Source of the DNA: Aphrocallistes beatrix
Taxonomy: Eukaryota; Porifera; Hexactinellida; Sceptrulophora; Aphrocallistidae
Length of the DNA: 64,000 nt
Direction of reading: 5' to 3'
NCBI GenBank assembly: GCA_963281255.1
Contig: OY725488.1
Span: 11,815,524-11,879,523, forward strand
This document shows positions 1 to 11,600 of this stretch, in pieces. Below the pieces are notes generated by a model. The model had not been told where the DNA came from. It worked only from the letters and a program-made list of their open reading frames with translations, and made no database searches. Every line of letters begins with the position of its first letter. The stretch's first letter is position 1. A program made the translations under genes and the position numbers.

Positions 1-530
1 ATCATATCGATCTGAAAATATGATATTCGAAATCTACACTCCTAAAAACCCCATGTCAACCGTTGGAAGCTATTCTCTAGCATATTTTTGTAATTTGTTT
101 ACTTTATGTATCTAGTATTGTAAACAAAAGTAAACAAATAATTTATCATATCGATCTGAAAATATGATATTCGAAATCTACACCACTAAAAACCCCATGA
201 CAACCGTTGAAAGCAAGTTTCTTGCCTATTTTTGTAATTTGTTTACTTTATGTATCTATTGTAAACAAAAGTAAACAAATAATTCATCATATCGATCTGA
301 AAATATGATATTCGAAATCTACACCCCTAAAAATCCCATGTCAACCGTTGGAAGCTAGTTTCTAGCATATTTTTGAGATTTGTTTACTTTATGTATCTAT
401 TGTAAACAAAAGTAAACAAATTGATCATCAAATTTACTCGAAAATATTATATTCGAAATCTACACCCCTGAAAACCCCAAGTCACCCGTTGAAAGCTAGT
501 CTCTAACATTATTTTCAAAATTCATCAAAT
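1..530. repeat. 141-bp minisatellite inside family B
   Basis: Units begin with atcatatcgatctgaaaata at 1, 145 and 286, and a diverged fourth begins near 424, giving periods of 144, 141 and 138 bp. Each unit contains gtttacttta and its near-complement taaacaaaagtaaac, so a unit can form a hairpin. The same units recur at 48480-48780 and in reverse at about 6220-6430, always inside family B. Confidence 0.85.
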
Positions 531-919
531 GGTGTGAAAATATGTATATAAAGGTGTGAAAATATGCAGATAATCTTTTTTATTGCCATACACTATAATA
601 CATTTAAGATATCAAACATAAGTTGTGGCTTTGAAGTATTAATAACAATGACGATCTATTTATTGTAATGTCGTACTTGTACAATGATTTCTATTGTGAT
701 AGTGTAGTCATTTATTTTGTATAGAAAAGGTGCGAAAATTTGTTTTCCATTTTTTTTGCAGAGATGTAAAAATTTCGCTTAGATCTTAGAACTTAATCGT
801 AGTCATACCATTTGACACCTACATGTCAATTTTCACACCTCTATGACTTCCCAATTCTTCAATCAATTCGGACAAACACACCCACAAACAAAAAAATCCT
901 AGCATTTTAATATATAAGA
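1..919 (-). mobile_element. Non-autonomous Helitron-like element, family B, cut by window start
   Basis: Read on the minus strand the element starts with TC at 919 next to a host A (T at 920 on plus), the A|TC arrangement expected of a Helitron 5' end. It runs left through a block shared with 48370-49104 and the minisatellite at 1-530, and its 3' end lies outside the window. The shared parts are the run around the Helitron 5' end, the stretch naming tgccatacactataatac, and the 141-bp units. No coding capacity is seen. Family assignment is inferred from the 3' end of sister copies at 6610 and 48370. Confidence 0.7.
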
Positions 920-939
920 TATGACGATCAGATAATGAC

Positions 940-1136
940 AGCAAGCTCCTACTTCGCTTAATCGGGACAATAATTCCCGATTAAGCGGAGGAGAATAAAG
1001 TTTTTCTTCGCTTAATCGGGAATTATTGTCCCGATTAGCCGATCAATTTAGAATGTAACAAATCCGTTCCCTTTCAACTTGTCCCGATTAAGCGGATTTC
1101 CCGATTATCCGTCTCCCGATTAAGCGGCTTCCACTG
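940..1136. mobile_element. Pogo-like short element
   Basis: The stretch is built of inverted copies of cttaatcgggacaa and its complement. The right edge ccactg at 1131-1136 is followed by TA, as in Tc1/pogo-type termini (CAGTGGAAGCCGCTTAATCG when read inward on minus). The left edge is degenerate. Copy 2 of the surrounding duplication lacks it: its TA-ccttcttt junction is uninterrupted at about 3459. Confidence 0.65.
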
Positions 1137-1219
1137 TACCTTCTTTAGTTGAGCTTTGCATTTTTGCCAATTTTCCAATACTATTTAGGTATATTGTTAA
1201 GGTATATTTTACATACATA

Positions 1220-1770
1220 CAAGCGCGCTTCGCTTGCTTGCGCTGCGCGGCTGGCGGACACTTTGTGTCCGCCGGAGGCTCCCTTCGGTCGCCTGGAGGT
1301 GACATCGGTTAATTAAACGGGATATATCATCTCTAAATATGTCCATCTTAGTTTTAAAATCGATATCACTCGAAAAAACACCAAATTTGTCAATTTTTAA
1401 AATTTTTGATGAGTAATGATGACGTCATAGCAAAGTGATGAGTCATCATTTTTTGATGATAGTTGCATCATATGTGAGACGTGTTAGTATACAGATTCTA
1501 CTAAAATTTCAGCCTTCTATCTCCTATAATGGCTGAGTTATGCCCGAATAACTGTGTTGCTTAACTTTTAAAAATGTGACAATGACGTCATAATTCCATG
1601 ATGAGTCGACATTTTTCTCTGAGCTCAGAACTTACTGGAGCCATAGCCAAAAGACTCCCACATGCCAAAAATTAGCTTTCTACGCCCGGCAGTTTCTTCA
1701 ATCAATTCGTTACAGATATATATATATATATATGTACAAACAAACAATAATCGAGTTTTAATAGTAAGGA
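1220..1770 (-). mobile_element. Non-autonomous Helitron, family A
   Basis: Minus-strand 5' end TCCTTACTATTAAAACTCGA begins at 1770, and the 3' end is at 1220 with ...AAGCGCGCTTG. Flanks are A and T, as for Helitrons. A near-perfect hairpin (ggcggacac / gtgtccgcc) lies about 40 bp inside the 3' end. The terminal tetranucleotide is CTTG rather than the usual CTRR. The paralogous copy at 3843 shows the host sequence without this insertion, which fixes both edges. The body contains tgacgtcat palindromes. Confidence 0.85.
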
Positions 1771-1904
1771 TGATATGATGTCATGCATATATGATAGTAC
1801 TAAAATATACGACTGAATTACATATTTGAATATAATGAATAGAACAACGTGAATTATTACAAAACCAGATTCAGAATTAATAGACCAACCATGAATAATT
1901 AATT

Positions 1905-2061
1905 CAGGGTTGCCGTGGGAATGGGAATCTGTGGGAATTCCCATCGGAAAACCCACAGATTCCCATATGGGATGGGGATGACTTTAAGGCTATGGGAATT
2001 CCCACATGGGGGAATTTGTGGGATTCTGTGGGATTTCCTGTGAGTTTCTGTGGCAACCCTG
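1905..2061. mobile_element. hAT-like MITE, CAGGGTTGCC ends
   Basis: A 157-bp element with perfect 10-bp terminal inverted repeats CAGGGTTGCC, filled with tgggaattccca-type self-complementary motifs. The relative at 38291-38425 has ends cagggtttcc / agcaaccctg. I see no clear 8-bp target duplication (left aattaatt, right gtaaattt), so the hAT assignment rests on the end sequence only. Confidence 0.65.
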
Positions 2062-2424
2062 GTAAATTTTGTAATATTCTAAATTTTCACACTCCTAAAC
2101 ACTTTCGAGCTTAAAACCATATGCATAAAGGGGCGTCTCCCGCTCCTAGAAAATCCTTGAATTTCCTTTGGTTCAAAAATACAATATACCAAGATTGTGG
2201 GTATGGTGTTACTTTCGATATAGGAAATTCTACACATAGTCATCAACAGCGAAATACTGCGAAATCATTACGTGTAGGATGAAGATATAGGACTAGGATT
2301 ATTTTAAATTATAGATTGATACAAAACAATGTATACACATAAATAATATTTCTCTAGTATCCTTTGTGATGTAAACAAGGTTGTTCAACATGGGCTACCA
2401 GTATATTAATTACAATACAATCTT

Positions 2425-2607
2425 TCATGGATTCCAAATATTAATGACAGAAAAAAACACGTTTAGCGTTAACAGACCAGTTGCATCAATTGCATCTAAC
2501 TTCACGAACAATCTGTATTCATTTAGGAACATATCAACTTTCTCTCGAATGCGAACTTTAAATGTTCCGACATCATTATTCCTGTAGTGTCTGCTTGAAG
2601 TCTTCAT
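2425..2607 (-). pseudogene. Truncated paralog of the 3992-4666 gene
   Basis: About 50 codons match the start of the intact neighbour (NNDVGTFKVRIREK here, NNDVKEFRFTVRND there), and the 5' flank also matches for some 270 bp. The remainder of the coding part is missing. Sequence at 2062-2424 does not resemble the intact copy, and the 3' flank reappears at 1771-1904 beyond a transposon. This is a decayed or partial duplicate. Confidence 0.7.
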
Positions 2608-2880
2608 TAATTGTATTTTGTAATTTGTTTTATTTTTATTGTTTGTTATTTTTAAATATTTGTATCATTTTTATAGCATCTTAGAGTTTGAATAGGAAAT
2701 TACAGTTTTCATTGAACAAATTCTGAATAATATTAAATAATTTTATTAACTCGTTAGGAAAGTTTGCCTTTTCTTAATTTGTTTGAGAAGACTAGTATTA
2801 AATCATCAAATTTGTACAGTAATATTGCTACATAATTTTATAACTGTTTATTCCAACCTGATTTACTAGAATTTGTTTTG

Positions 2881-3420
2881 CGATATTGGAATCATCACAT
2901 GTTGATTATAGCGTATGAAAAATTCCAGAATCGAATTGGTTGTCATAAGTCTGTCCTGATTGCTTCTTAATATTATTAAGATTCCCTACAAGTAATAACT
3001 AGAAAGAACCTTTCACTATGCAAAGTCCAGAGAATTCCCTATTATGCACAATAATATTACTTGTATCCTCTTTCTAAATGCCAGTAAAGTATTAGACACA
3101 GTATGTGAATATATTTACAGCCGAGAAGGTTAAGCACCTTAAATTGCATTTAATTTCCTGAATAAATTCACATCAGTCATCAGTACGAGAAGATATGGAC
3201 ATACTTTACCCTCAAGATTTTAAAGCTAAGCTAACCTTAAACGGAGGAAGAACTGTCGAATAGAACTTCTCCTCATCGTTTACATGAATTACCGTTGAAA
3301 TTTGTTTAATATAAATTATTCCTATTAATTCTTGAATTGGTCGACCTAGACAATGAACCTGAACTAGAATGGATTGAAATATTCTTGTTGTTTACAATCC
3401 AATGCAAATATTTTTGGTTG
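2881..3420. other. Spacer between duplication copies
   Basis: Non-repetitive A+T-rich spacer between the two copies of the segmental duplication. I see no reading frame, terminal repeat or hairpin worth naming. Confidence 0.5.
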
Positions 3421-3539
3421 AATGACGATCAATGTCAGAATATAGTTGATTGTTGGAATACCTTCTTTAGTTGAGCTTTGGATTTTGCCAATTTTCCAAT
3501 ACTATTTAGGTATATTGTTCATGTATATTTTTACATATA

Positions 3540-3840
3540 CACTACCCAGACAAAAGTATTTACACACTTCATTATCTCACGTTGATTTAATACTACGTAA
3601 AATGGGTCTATTTATGAAGATTAATACTCCGAAACGGTAAGTGATACAACTAATCGGGTTCAAATTCAAAATATTCGAATAGTTATTGTAGGATATTTCT
3701 AATCAATTATTAATTCTCAACGTTTTCAAATTATAAATCACTGCCACCTTGTGTCACATATGTTCCTTTTTATCACTATACATGATGGTGGTATGGGGAA
3801 TAATATAGTATAGTGTACGAATACTTTTGTCTGGTTAGTG
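3540..3840. mobile_element. Tc1/mariner-like MITE
   Basis: 301 bp with terminal inverted repeats cactacccagacaaaagtat and the complement of atacttttgtctggttagtg, flanked by TA at 3538-3539 and 3841-3842. The acaaaagtatt core is typical of Tc1-like termini. There is no coding capacity. Copy 1 of the duplication lacks the element. Confidence 0.85.
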
Positions 3841-3991
3841 TATATGATGTGATGTCATATGTGATATATGATAGTACTAAAATATACAACTAAATTACAT
3901 ATTTGAATATAATGAATAGAATAGCATAAATTATTACAAAATCAGATTCAGAATTAATAGACCAACCATGAATAATTAAAAAGAAATAATT

Positions 3992-4666
3992 TTATTCAGT
4001 AGTAGTGTTGCTATTTTCAGAATCTTCATCAACAAGTATTATCCCGTATTGGTAGTATTCATTTGGTGTAGGATAGAGGATTTCGTAGATCTGAATTTGT
4101 TGTAGGAGAGAGTTTTCGCTGAAAGGACTTTTTCCTGACTCAGTAGTTTGTTCTGTCATCAAACTCATATCCAAGTTACTATCTTGTTGCAAAAGGTCTT
4201 GATAATTGTGTTCACTGTTTTGGTATAACGAGAGGTTGCATATAATTGGATGTTCAGTATTTATTTGTACGTTGATATCTGATCCATCACATTCCATAGT
4301 AGCTACTTGTAGATAAGGAGAGCTATCACGTTCTTGTTGATAATGGAGGATTGGTTTTCTTGAAGACTGTTTTGGTTTCTTTGGTTTCCGTTTTGAGTCG
4401 TGTTTCCTCTTCCATTTACGTTTATTGAAACGAGTAATCTCATCTTGAATTGCATTCTCTGGGATGGAAATGAATGATTGCTTCCTTAAATTGTTGAATT
4501 TTCTTTGCTTTATCACATCTAGTGTCCCATACACAGAGAAGTCTATATACAGAAATTTCAGTCCCATGGTATTTAACCATACAAATGATTGGTATGCTTT
4601 CAGAAATCTTTTAGCAGTGGCATCGTTTCGAACTGTGAAACGAAATTCTTTAACATCATTATTCAT
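3992..4666 (-). CDS. Unknown basic protein, possible nuclear factor
   Basis: A 224-residue frame starting at an ATG that is conserved, with its upstream flank, in the truncated paralog. I recognise no family. The first 55 residues are the part kept in the paralog (NNDVKEFRFTVRND...). Residues about 85-108 are very basic (KRKWKRKHDSKRKPKKPK) and look like a nuclear localisation or DNA-binding segment. The C-terminal half is rich in Q, E, S and T, ending in an acidic patch (VDEDSENSNTTTE), a make-up common in transcriptional regulators. There is no signal peptide or membrane segment. Nuclear role is inferred from composition only; it could instead derive from an unrecognised mobile element. Confidence 0.6.
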   Translation of the reverse strand: MNNDVKEFRFTVRNDATAKRFLKAYQSFVWLNTMGLKFLYIDFSVYGTLDVIKQRKFNNLRKQSFISIPENAIQDEITRFNKRKWKRKHDSKRKPKKPKQSSRKPILHYQQERDSSPYLQVATMECDGSDINVQINTEHPIICNLSLYQNSEHNYQDLLQQDSNLDMSLMTEQTTESGKSPFSENSLLQQIQIYEILYPTPNEYYQYGIILVDEDSENSNTTTE

Positions 4667-4937
4667 ATTTCTGGAATGTATTTTGTAATTGGTATTATTT
4701 TTTGTTCTTTGTTATTTTGAAAGATATGTATCATTTTTATAGCATCTCAGAATTTGAACAGGAAATTACAATTATCATTAAACAAATTCTGAATAATATT
4801 AAATAATTTTATAAACTCGTTAGGAAATTCCTCCTTTTCTTAATTTGTTTGTGAAGACTAGTATTAAAGCATCAAATTTGTACAAGTAATATTGCTACAT
4901 AATTTTATAACTGTTTATTCCAACCTGATTTACTAGA

Positions 4938-5190
4938 ATTTTTGGCATGTAGGTGTTTTTTGGCTATGGCTCCACTAAGTTCTGCCCATCATGGAATTAT
5001 AACGTCATTGTTGCCTTTTTAATTATTAGAAATTTTCAGTTTTTCGACCATAACTCAGCCATTTTAGGTGATAGAAGGTTGAAATTTTAATATAATGTGT
5101 ATATTAATATATCTCAAATGTGACATAACTATTATCAAAAAATGATTACTCGTCACTCTGTTATGACGTCATCATTACCAAGGTTGGGTT
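4938..5190 (+). mobile_element. Helitron family A fragment
   Basis: Matches the interior of the copies at 1220-1770 and 15774-16229 in reverse, with blocks ggctatggctccactaagtt, ataactcagccat and gacgtcatcatta. Neither end is present. It abuts the right edge of duplication copy 2. Confidence 0.75.
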
Positions 5191-5559
5191 TTGTCCTGTC
5201 CAAAACTGGTTTTGGACGGACAGTGGGAAAAATTTTTTTGTTTTAGCGCAGTAAAAATCTACGAAGTTTCGAAGAAATATTCAAACAAGAACAGCATATA
5301 ACCTTACTTGTAAATGACAACTGGTGCTAAGCTCCAGACGAGGGCAAGATATATCCAAAAAGAACCAAATTCAAAAACTTAAAGACTACTTAATCTTCAT
5401 GCTGAATATTCTTGTATGAACGAAATTTCATTAAAGTTATTAAAATCGTCACCTATTAATATTCTTATTAGCATTGAGTATTAACCAAAAGTAATTATAA
5501 ATTGATTTCACCTGAAACCTGCTCAATAGCTAATGAACTGTTCACTGGGATTGGCACCA

Positions 5560-5730
5560 TTCAGCTTAGGACCAATTTTCCATAAAAAAATTGGCCCGGG
5601 TGGACCATTCCATGTAAAATTAGTCCATAGTAGGACCAAGGTTTTCAGCGTAATACTCGTACCGATTTTCCCTGAAAAATTGCTCCCCCGGACCAATTTT
5701 TCGCGGATCAATTTTCCAGTGACTGGCCTA
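5560..5730. repeat. GGACCAATTTT minisatellite fragment
   Basis: Variants of ggaccaattttccatgaaaa alternate with their complement, ending in ttttccagtgactggcc, which mirrors the inner edge of the pogo-like element at 37840. It is probably a remnant of that element. The open frames across it are artefacts of the repeat. Confidence 0.6.
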
Positions 5731-5781
5731 TTAGCACACGTGATCTCACTTCTCATTTTATCCATCTCTTTTTTAATAATA

Positions 5782-6056
5782 CAAGCGCGCTTCGCTTGCT
5801 TGCGCTGCGCGGCTGACGGACACTTTGTGTCCGCCAGAGGCGCCTGTGGTCACCATTGATTAATTATATGAGTGATAACATCTTTAATTACGTCTGTCCT
5901 ACTGTTATAATCGATATCGCACGAAAAATCACCAAAATTATCAAATTTTGATGCGTAATGATGACGTCATAACAAAGTGATGAGTCTTCATTTTTTGCAA
6001 GCGAAGCGCGCTTGTATATAAATAAATATACATTAATCGAGTTTTAATAGTAAGGA
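5782..6056 (-). mobile_element. Non-autonomous Helitron, family A, internally rearranged
   Basis: The minus-strand 5' TC is at 6056 (host A beyond) and the 3' CTTG at 5782, followed by a T. A second copy of the 3' end, in the opposite orientation, lies inside at about 5997-6015 (gcaagcgaagcgcgcttg). That second end suggests a nested or template-switched insertion. Confidence 0.75.
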
Positions 6057-6610
6057 TATTAATACATTTTACGGCACTACGATAAACTGTCATTGTTATG
6101 AATATTTCAAAACAAAAACTTATATAGGTATATTAATGATAGTATAGTGTATAGCAATAAAAAGGTCATATGTGTATTTTCATACCATTATATGCATATT
6201 TTCACACCTTTTACGATTTTTGAAAAATATGCTAGAGACTAGCTTCCAACAGTTAATATAGGATTTAGGTGTAGATTTCAAATATTATATTTTTGCATCT
6301 ATATGATAAATTATTTGTTTACTTTTGTTTACAATAGTTACATAAAGTAAACAAATTCCAAAAAAGTGTAGAAAATTGCTTTCAACTGCTAAGGGGGTTT
6401 TATCTGTGTAGATTTCGAAATCCTTTATCAAGGCCCTAACTTTTCTTCTGCAGTTCTGAATTCATAATTCAACTTAGATAAATAACGTGTTTTAGTAGAG
6501 AATTAGAAAGCAATCAACCGTTTCTTTGCTACCTCCATTTGCCCGCAGGGCGAATCTGCGAACACACAGTGTCCGCAAGCCGCCCAACTCAAGCAAGCGA
6601 AGCACGCTTG
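6057..6610 (+). mobile_element. Helitron family B copy, 5'-truncated
   Basis: Plus-orientation family B: a reversed block of the 48780-48900 type, then about one and a half 141-bp minisatellite units, then the hairpin region and the shared 3' end agcaagcgaagcacgcttg ending at 6610 before a T. The 5' TC end is missing, cut off at the adjoining family A copy. Confidence 0.75.
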
Positions 6611-6907
6611 TGACTAGTAAAATGCTATCTTCCTAGAATCTTAAGTTATGCTAGATAATTTGCCAACATTTGCTAATTTTAGTTAGCCGAATAAGCAAGA
6701 TTAAAATGTAATGAAGCAATTCATCAGAAATAGCTTTTAAATTTTTACTTTCTACATTTTAGCAATGATGAAAGGGTTTTTTTAAAATTTGGTATTTTTT
6801 AGAAATTAGCATTATAAGCAAAAATTAGCCTATATATAGTACTACTCTTTCTTTACAGATTAAATACTTTCATTTAAACTAATATTGCTTTAGTAGTATA
6901 GTATAGA

Positions 6908-8056
6908 ATGGTGCTTGGTATTATTGAAGACATTGAGATTAGCACACTGATGCCAGCTATCTCCTTTGTCATTATACTTTCCATTATCTGGGACATCTTT
7001 TTTATTAAAAGGATCAGGCATCTCGTTTTGTTGTATCGTGAATGTATTGAGAAGGCAAATACTGATCCATTTGGGAATTTCTTAGAAGCAGCTCATCATT
7101 GTAAAGTCGAAATTCACAAATACACATTTTTACTTATAATGAATGTCACCGAATTTGGTGCGATACAAATCTATGCATTGGGAGCAGCTCTTGCATTTAC
7201 ACGACAGCCTGACGACATTCTAGATTCGTCAAGATTTCATATCCCCAACTGTACTACTAAGTTTGTTCATTTTAATAACATAATGATAGAGGCTATGATC
7301 GCAAATCCATCCGTTTGCATACTTCTATCCATTGGACAAGCTGGACTGTTGTTCTCGATGGCTTTAGGGATATGTCTTATGAAGTATCTTGATGTGAAAT
7401 ACCATGACATATATGGAAAAACAGCTCGATACATTCGAATGTTTCTTCTGGTCTCAATAGTGTTTGGAATTTTCTTGATCATCGCAGGATCTGTCCCCCA
7501 ATTGATCATGATTAAAATAGTTGTTGAGCCAATATTGCAACTAATCTACTTCAGTTTTTGGTTCAAACACGCACGTACCTTTTACAAGACACTGAAATGG
7601 AGGACAATTGAATTTCGTGTAAGAGGTGAATCCAATCGAGTTGTAAAGAGATCTCTCATCAGTAGCTATCAGTTTGTAATCATAATGGGTTGTATGTTGA
7701 TCAGTTATGCCTTCTTTATCCTCACTGAATTTCTAATACAATACTTTATATTGATCGCTATCATTCTATTTTACGGTCCTTGCATCTTGAATTATCTCTA
7801 TGCTACTCCAGACTACCAAACACTTCTCGCTACACAGCAACAAATCGAGGCTCTACAGATTGCCAATACAGTTATCAGATATTTCTCGACATTTCTGATC
7901 ATATCAGCATCTGCCATAATTGGATCACAATACGTACTGGCTACTTGCTTATTCTTTGGGCAAATAATCGTGAGGAAACTGAAATATCGATTTGGGTATA
8001 TTCCCACCAGGTTTAGACCCAGTTTGACTGATTCCCTCCTCGCAGTTCCTCAATGA
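6908..8056 (+). CDS. Multipass membrane protein of unknown family
   Basis: A 382-residue frame from an ATG 50 bp after a pyrimidine tract ending in ttctttacag (6858), which looks like a 3' splice site, so a 5' UTR intron is likely. By eye there are about eight hydrophobic segments, near residues 15-33, 72-97, 131-155, 175-195, 198-216, 250-275, 277-295 and 330-355. Basic loops such as KTLKWRTIEFRVRG suggest cytoplasmic faces. There is no cleavable signal peptide. The extracellular-looking stretch near 100-125 has a Cys and an Asn-Cys-Thr sequon. I do not recognise the family; a divergent receptor or transporter is possible. A second frame inside it is a shadow. Confidence 0.7.
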   Translation: MVLGIIEDIEISTLMPAISFVIILSIIWDIFFIKRIRHLVLLYRECIEKANTDPFGNFLEAAHHCKVEIHKYTFLLIMNVTEFGAIQIYALGAALAFTRQPDDILDSSRFHIPNCTTKFVHFNNIMIEAMIANPSVCILLSIGQAGLLFSMALGICLMKYLDVKYHDIYGKTARYIRMFLLVSIVFGIFLIIAGSVPQLIMIKIVVEPILQLIYFSFWFKHARTFYKTLKWRTIEFRVRGESNRVVKRSLISSYQFVIIMGCMLISYAFFILTEFLIQYFILIAIILFYGPCILNYLYATPDYQTLLATQQQIEALQIANTVIRYFSTFLIISASAIIGSQYVLATCLFFGQIIVRKLKYRFGYIPTRFRPSLTDSLLAVPQ

Positions 8057-8316
8057 GATTTGTATTATAGAGACAGACTCATACTTTATTTTGTTCTAAT
8101 TTGCCTATATAAATAATCATTAAATTTAGTCTAAATATTAGTAAAATATCAAAATATATCTTCATCTTTTGTTATGCAATATTTATAGACTACTTTTAAG
8201 AAGGGGTAAGGGACAGGTTTTAATAATGCGATTCATACAATTCTATTTCATATAAATTATTGAATACAGGTATTTTGATTCGATTATTTGAGTTTTAAAA
8301 GTTTTTTATTATCAAA

Positions 8317-8345
8317 CAAGCGCGAATTGCTTGCTTGTGCTTTCT
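8317..8345 (-). mobile_element. Solo Helitron 3' end
   Basis: The run caagcgcgaattgcttgctt is a decayed form of the shared Helitron 3' terminus. No other element sequence adjoins it. The rest of 8057-8649 is A+T-rich downstream sequence with nothing else recognisable. Confidence 0.5.
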
Positions 8346-8649
8346 AGACTTAAGTTTCTATACTAGTGCCTACGCGTGACAGTAAATAAGTAGCACCAGA
8401 ATTTTTAAAAATAACAAATATTGATAAATGAGAACAAATTTGAGGCGATGAACATGGTTTAGTTGGCGAATTAAATACAAAAGAGTTAAATGGGGAATCT
8501 TATCAAACTCACTCTTTGGAAACCAGATAAATAATATAAAAGAACACTAGATAATCTACTGAATACTAAAAGAAAAAAGTCAGAGCTTAAGTAATCTCAA
8601 ACACACGCTATCATCTAACCTAACAATTGAGTTTGCAAACTGTAAAATG

Positions 8650-11600
8650 CTACGCAAGAAATAGTTGATAATGTTGGTCCAAGTTCTGTAGAACTTGTTG
8701 CTTCGTAATATTCCTCCAAGCATTTATTCTGGGATTATGTAAGTAGCCGTAATGTCGTATCAGTTTATTCTGAAAAGTATAAGTAAACCATTGCCAATAT
8801 TTTGACTCTTGAGCATCATTAGCTTGAATAGTCCAAGCACTAAACCTCAGACCAGCTCTTTGCATTTCGTCGTAGTAATAACTCTGACCTTTGTAAGTAA
8901 ACAAATGACGATCTCTAACACTGACAGTGCACTCACTCAGATGCATTTGATTGGAAGAGTATTCAGTTCCTCCATTTACAGCATCAACTCTATGTAACGA
9001 ACCACAATAATGTTTTTTGTGGTTTCCACTACTAAGTTGGCAAGGTTCGCGGCAAAATGGACACTTTCGGGTGCAATCTATTTTCGTTTTTATAAATCGA
9101 TAAAGGGAATCTGATTCATCAATTATTTGTCGCAAGAACCAATCCTTCCAGTTAGTTTCTTCTGAAAGAGTTTTTATGTCGGACTGAAAAAAATCAGCAA
9201 GTTGCTTGAAATCTTGTATATCATAGGTATCTAATACTGTTAGTGCCTCAAGCCTTAGAAAGCTCACACTTGTAAGGATTTTAAAATGGAAGGTCGATTT
9301 CCATGATTGCCATGAGTTAGCATTTGCAGTTGAATTTGCTGATGTTAATAGTGGTGAATTAAATTCTTAACTTGGTCCAAAATGAGAATTTCTAACTTTG
9401 ATTGAGATTTGTGTAGATAAATGTTGAATTGGGTACGAACCCATTTTCTTATACATTTATTCGGATTTCGGATGTAGTGAAGAAACCCGTGGAAATGTGG
9501 ATTGTCAATTAAACCTTTCAAAATACCAAGTTGTATTGTTCCCTTACTCCTCAAGATGTCTTGCTTATCTGTAAAAAAACTTTGAACAGCCAGATTGTTT
9601 GATTGTTCTGCCAGATATGTTTTCATGCCCTCTAAAACGAGCTGGGCTAAATGAGTAGAGCAAGCTTTCTCGCTTTGTGCTTCTCTTACAGCATTTCTAA
9701 AAGTATGATAATACACATCCTTCAATTCTTTCAACTGTCTCTTGATTGAAAAAGAGTCAATGTATGAGCTTTGCAATGACTCAAATTCGGGAATAGCCTT
9801 GCAACATTGATAAAATGCCATCTCATGTATAAAAGAGCGTTTGAATTGGACTTTGAATTCGGATTTATCATATTCATCTTCGTTGATTGATTTTATCTTT
9901 CTAGAAATTGTTGTACAAAATTGAAGGAAATAATTTTGATCATAATTTAGGTTTTTAAGAATTTTAGAAAGAAAATCTTTGCATAATAATGATATCTGGT
10001 TTAGATAATCGTAAATAGTGTCAAAAACTTGCTTTCCTTTAAGATCAAGATGATTTCTTCCTCCTGATGAAATAGCCTTCATAATAGGATTCGAGAGATG
10101 CTCAAAATCAGATTTAAAATCAAATAAAAGACATAAGTCTGATCGGAAAAGGCGAAATTTTGCATTACCTTCTTTATAATAATTTTTAGTCTTTGAGATG
10201 CGATCTTGTAGTGAAGGGTGATATTGAGGAAAATTGGGAGAAGATGTAAAAAATGTACACATATCTAATTTAATATCTCTCTTTTCAATCTGTGTTTGTT
10301 TTACATTTAAAGACTGTATCTGAATTTGCCAAAACTTTTCGAAATCGTCAAAAATCTGGCCTTCGTCAAATTTTAGAGAGCTGCTAGTATCCTTAATAAA
10401 CTGCTTTATGTTCACGACTAGAACTTTTTCAATCTCAATTTTTTTCCTGTTCAATTGAATTTGACTTTCTACAATTTTTAATTGTGTATTGTACTTTTGA
10501 AGAGTTTCTTTCTGCATTATTCTGCGAATCTCTTCAAAATTATCTTTAGTTCGATTTTCCCACTGAGTAAAAATATCAGCTTTTTCATTCGTCACGAAAA
10601 AATCACTAATGAGCTGTTTCTCTTCATCTTTATAGGCTTCGTTACAAAATGTTTTGACCTCAATTTCAATATCTCTTTGTGTCTTAGTGACTTGAGCCAT
10701 ATTAGATAAGATCGCAAACACTTCAGTCTGCCATGCATTTATACACTGTATATATCCATAGTACCATTCACTTATAGCATTGTCCAGATCACGTTGAGCG
10801 TTTATCTCTTGAATATTCTTGAAATGAAACACGAAATTTTCATGCAATATCGCATCCCAGAGTTGAATGATGTTGACACCTAGGGATGAAAGTTTTCTTG
10901 GAGAATTGCTGGAAATTTTAAGGATTTTTGATTTTAAATGGAAACATTCTAAACTATAGTTCTCATTAACAGGGGCCATCGGAGGGTTTCCCTTGTAAAG
11001 GGATGGGAAGTATAGGACATCTTGTTCGGGGTCAAACTGAATTATATCGGTGAAGTATTTGTATGGCATATTTTCGTGTTTAGCTGCTACCTTCGTCATC
11101 TCGTTCAGTTTCGAGATGAGAGCATTCCTAACTGGTGCCAGTTTATCTCCGCATAACAAACTCGTCACGTTTTGATGAACAAAAATGCACTTCGGTCTGA
11201 TCCAAGTTAAATTCATTCGTAAGAATGCATTGACTGTAATTTGAAGAATGTCCTCCATGTCTGTAGGGTTTTCGCCCATTATATTAATGATGGTTAGGTT
11301 GCTAAGCCCAATAGCAAACGTTGCTAACTCATTGTCGTGAAATCTACTCACATCGCTGTCTAATTCGGGAGCACGTAGACCCTCTGTGTCTAATACAACC
11401 AGGTAATCATATCCAAGAGAATCCGACAGGTCTTCCGAGACTGGGATCATCTGCATGAAGACGCCTTTAGTGCAACGACCTGCAGAAACAGCAAAATGTA
11501 GCCCAAACATCGTGTTAAGCAGAGTACTCTTGCCACTGCTCTGTACGCCTAGGATTGAGATTATATTGATACGCTTATTTCCAACAATTGATTTCAGCTG

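Larger units (their letters stand above)
921..2880. repeat. Segmental duplication, copy 1
   Basis: Copy 1 of a duplication whose partner is 3421-4937. Shared tracts are 1139-1219 with 3461-3537, 1771-1904 with 3843-3980, and 2425-2880 with about 4510-4937. The last includes the start of a gene that is whole in copy 2 and broken here. Copy 1 was later invaded by a pogo-like element (940-1136), a Helitron (1220-1770) and a hAT-like element (1905-2061). Outer edges are approximate. Confidence 0.8.
3421..4937. repeat. Segmental duplication, copy 2
   Basis: Partner of 921-2880. It carries the intact gene 3992-4666 and its own insertion, a Tc1-like MITE at 3540-3840, in almost the same place where copy 1 received a Helitron. 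The right edge is where identity stops (tttactagaattt) and a Helitron A fragment begins. Confidence 0.8.

Noticed and set aside
1-530. Regular repeats with hairpins, considered as a CRISPR array
   Set aside because: Whole 141-bp units are repeated with no unique spacers, and the context is a eukaryotic Helitron-derived element.
5523-5859. Frames of 80 and 108 codons
   Set aside because: Cover the minisatellite fragment and the Helitron 3' end.
9268-9345. A short intron joining the two C-terminal frames of the GTPase gene
   Set aside because: The visible GT-AG pairs in this stretch (for example a 33-nt one) do not give the required phase; a one-base change explains it better.
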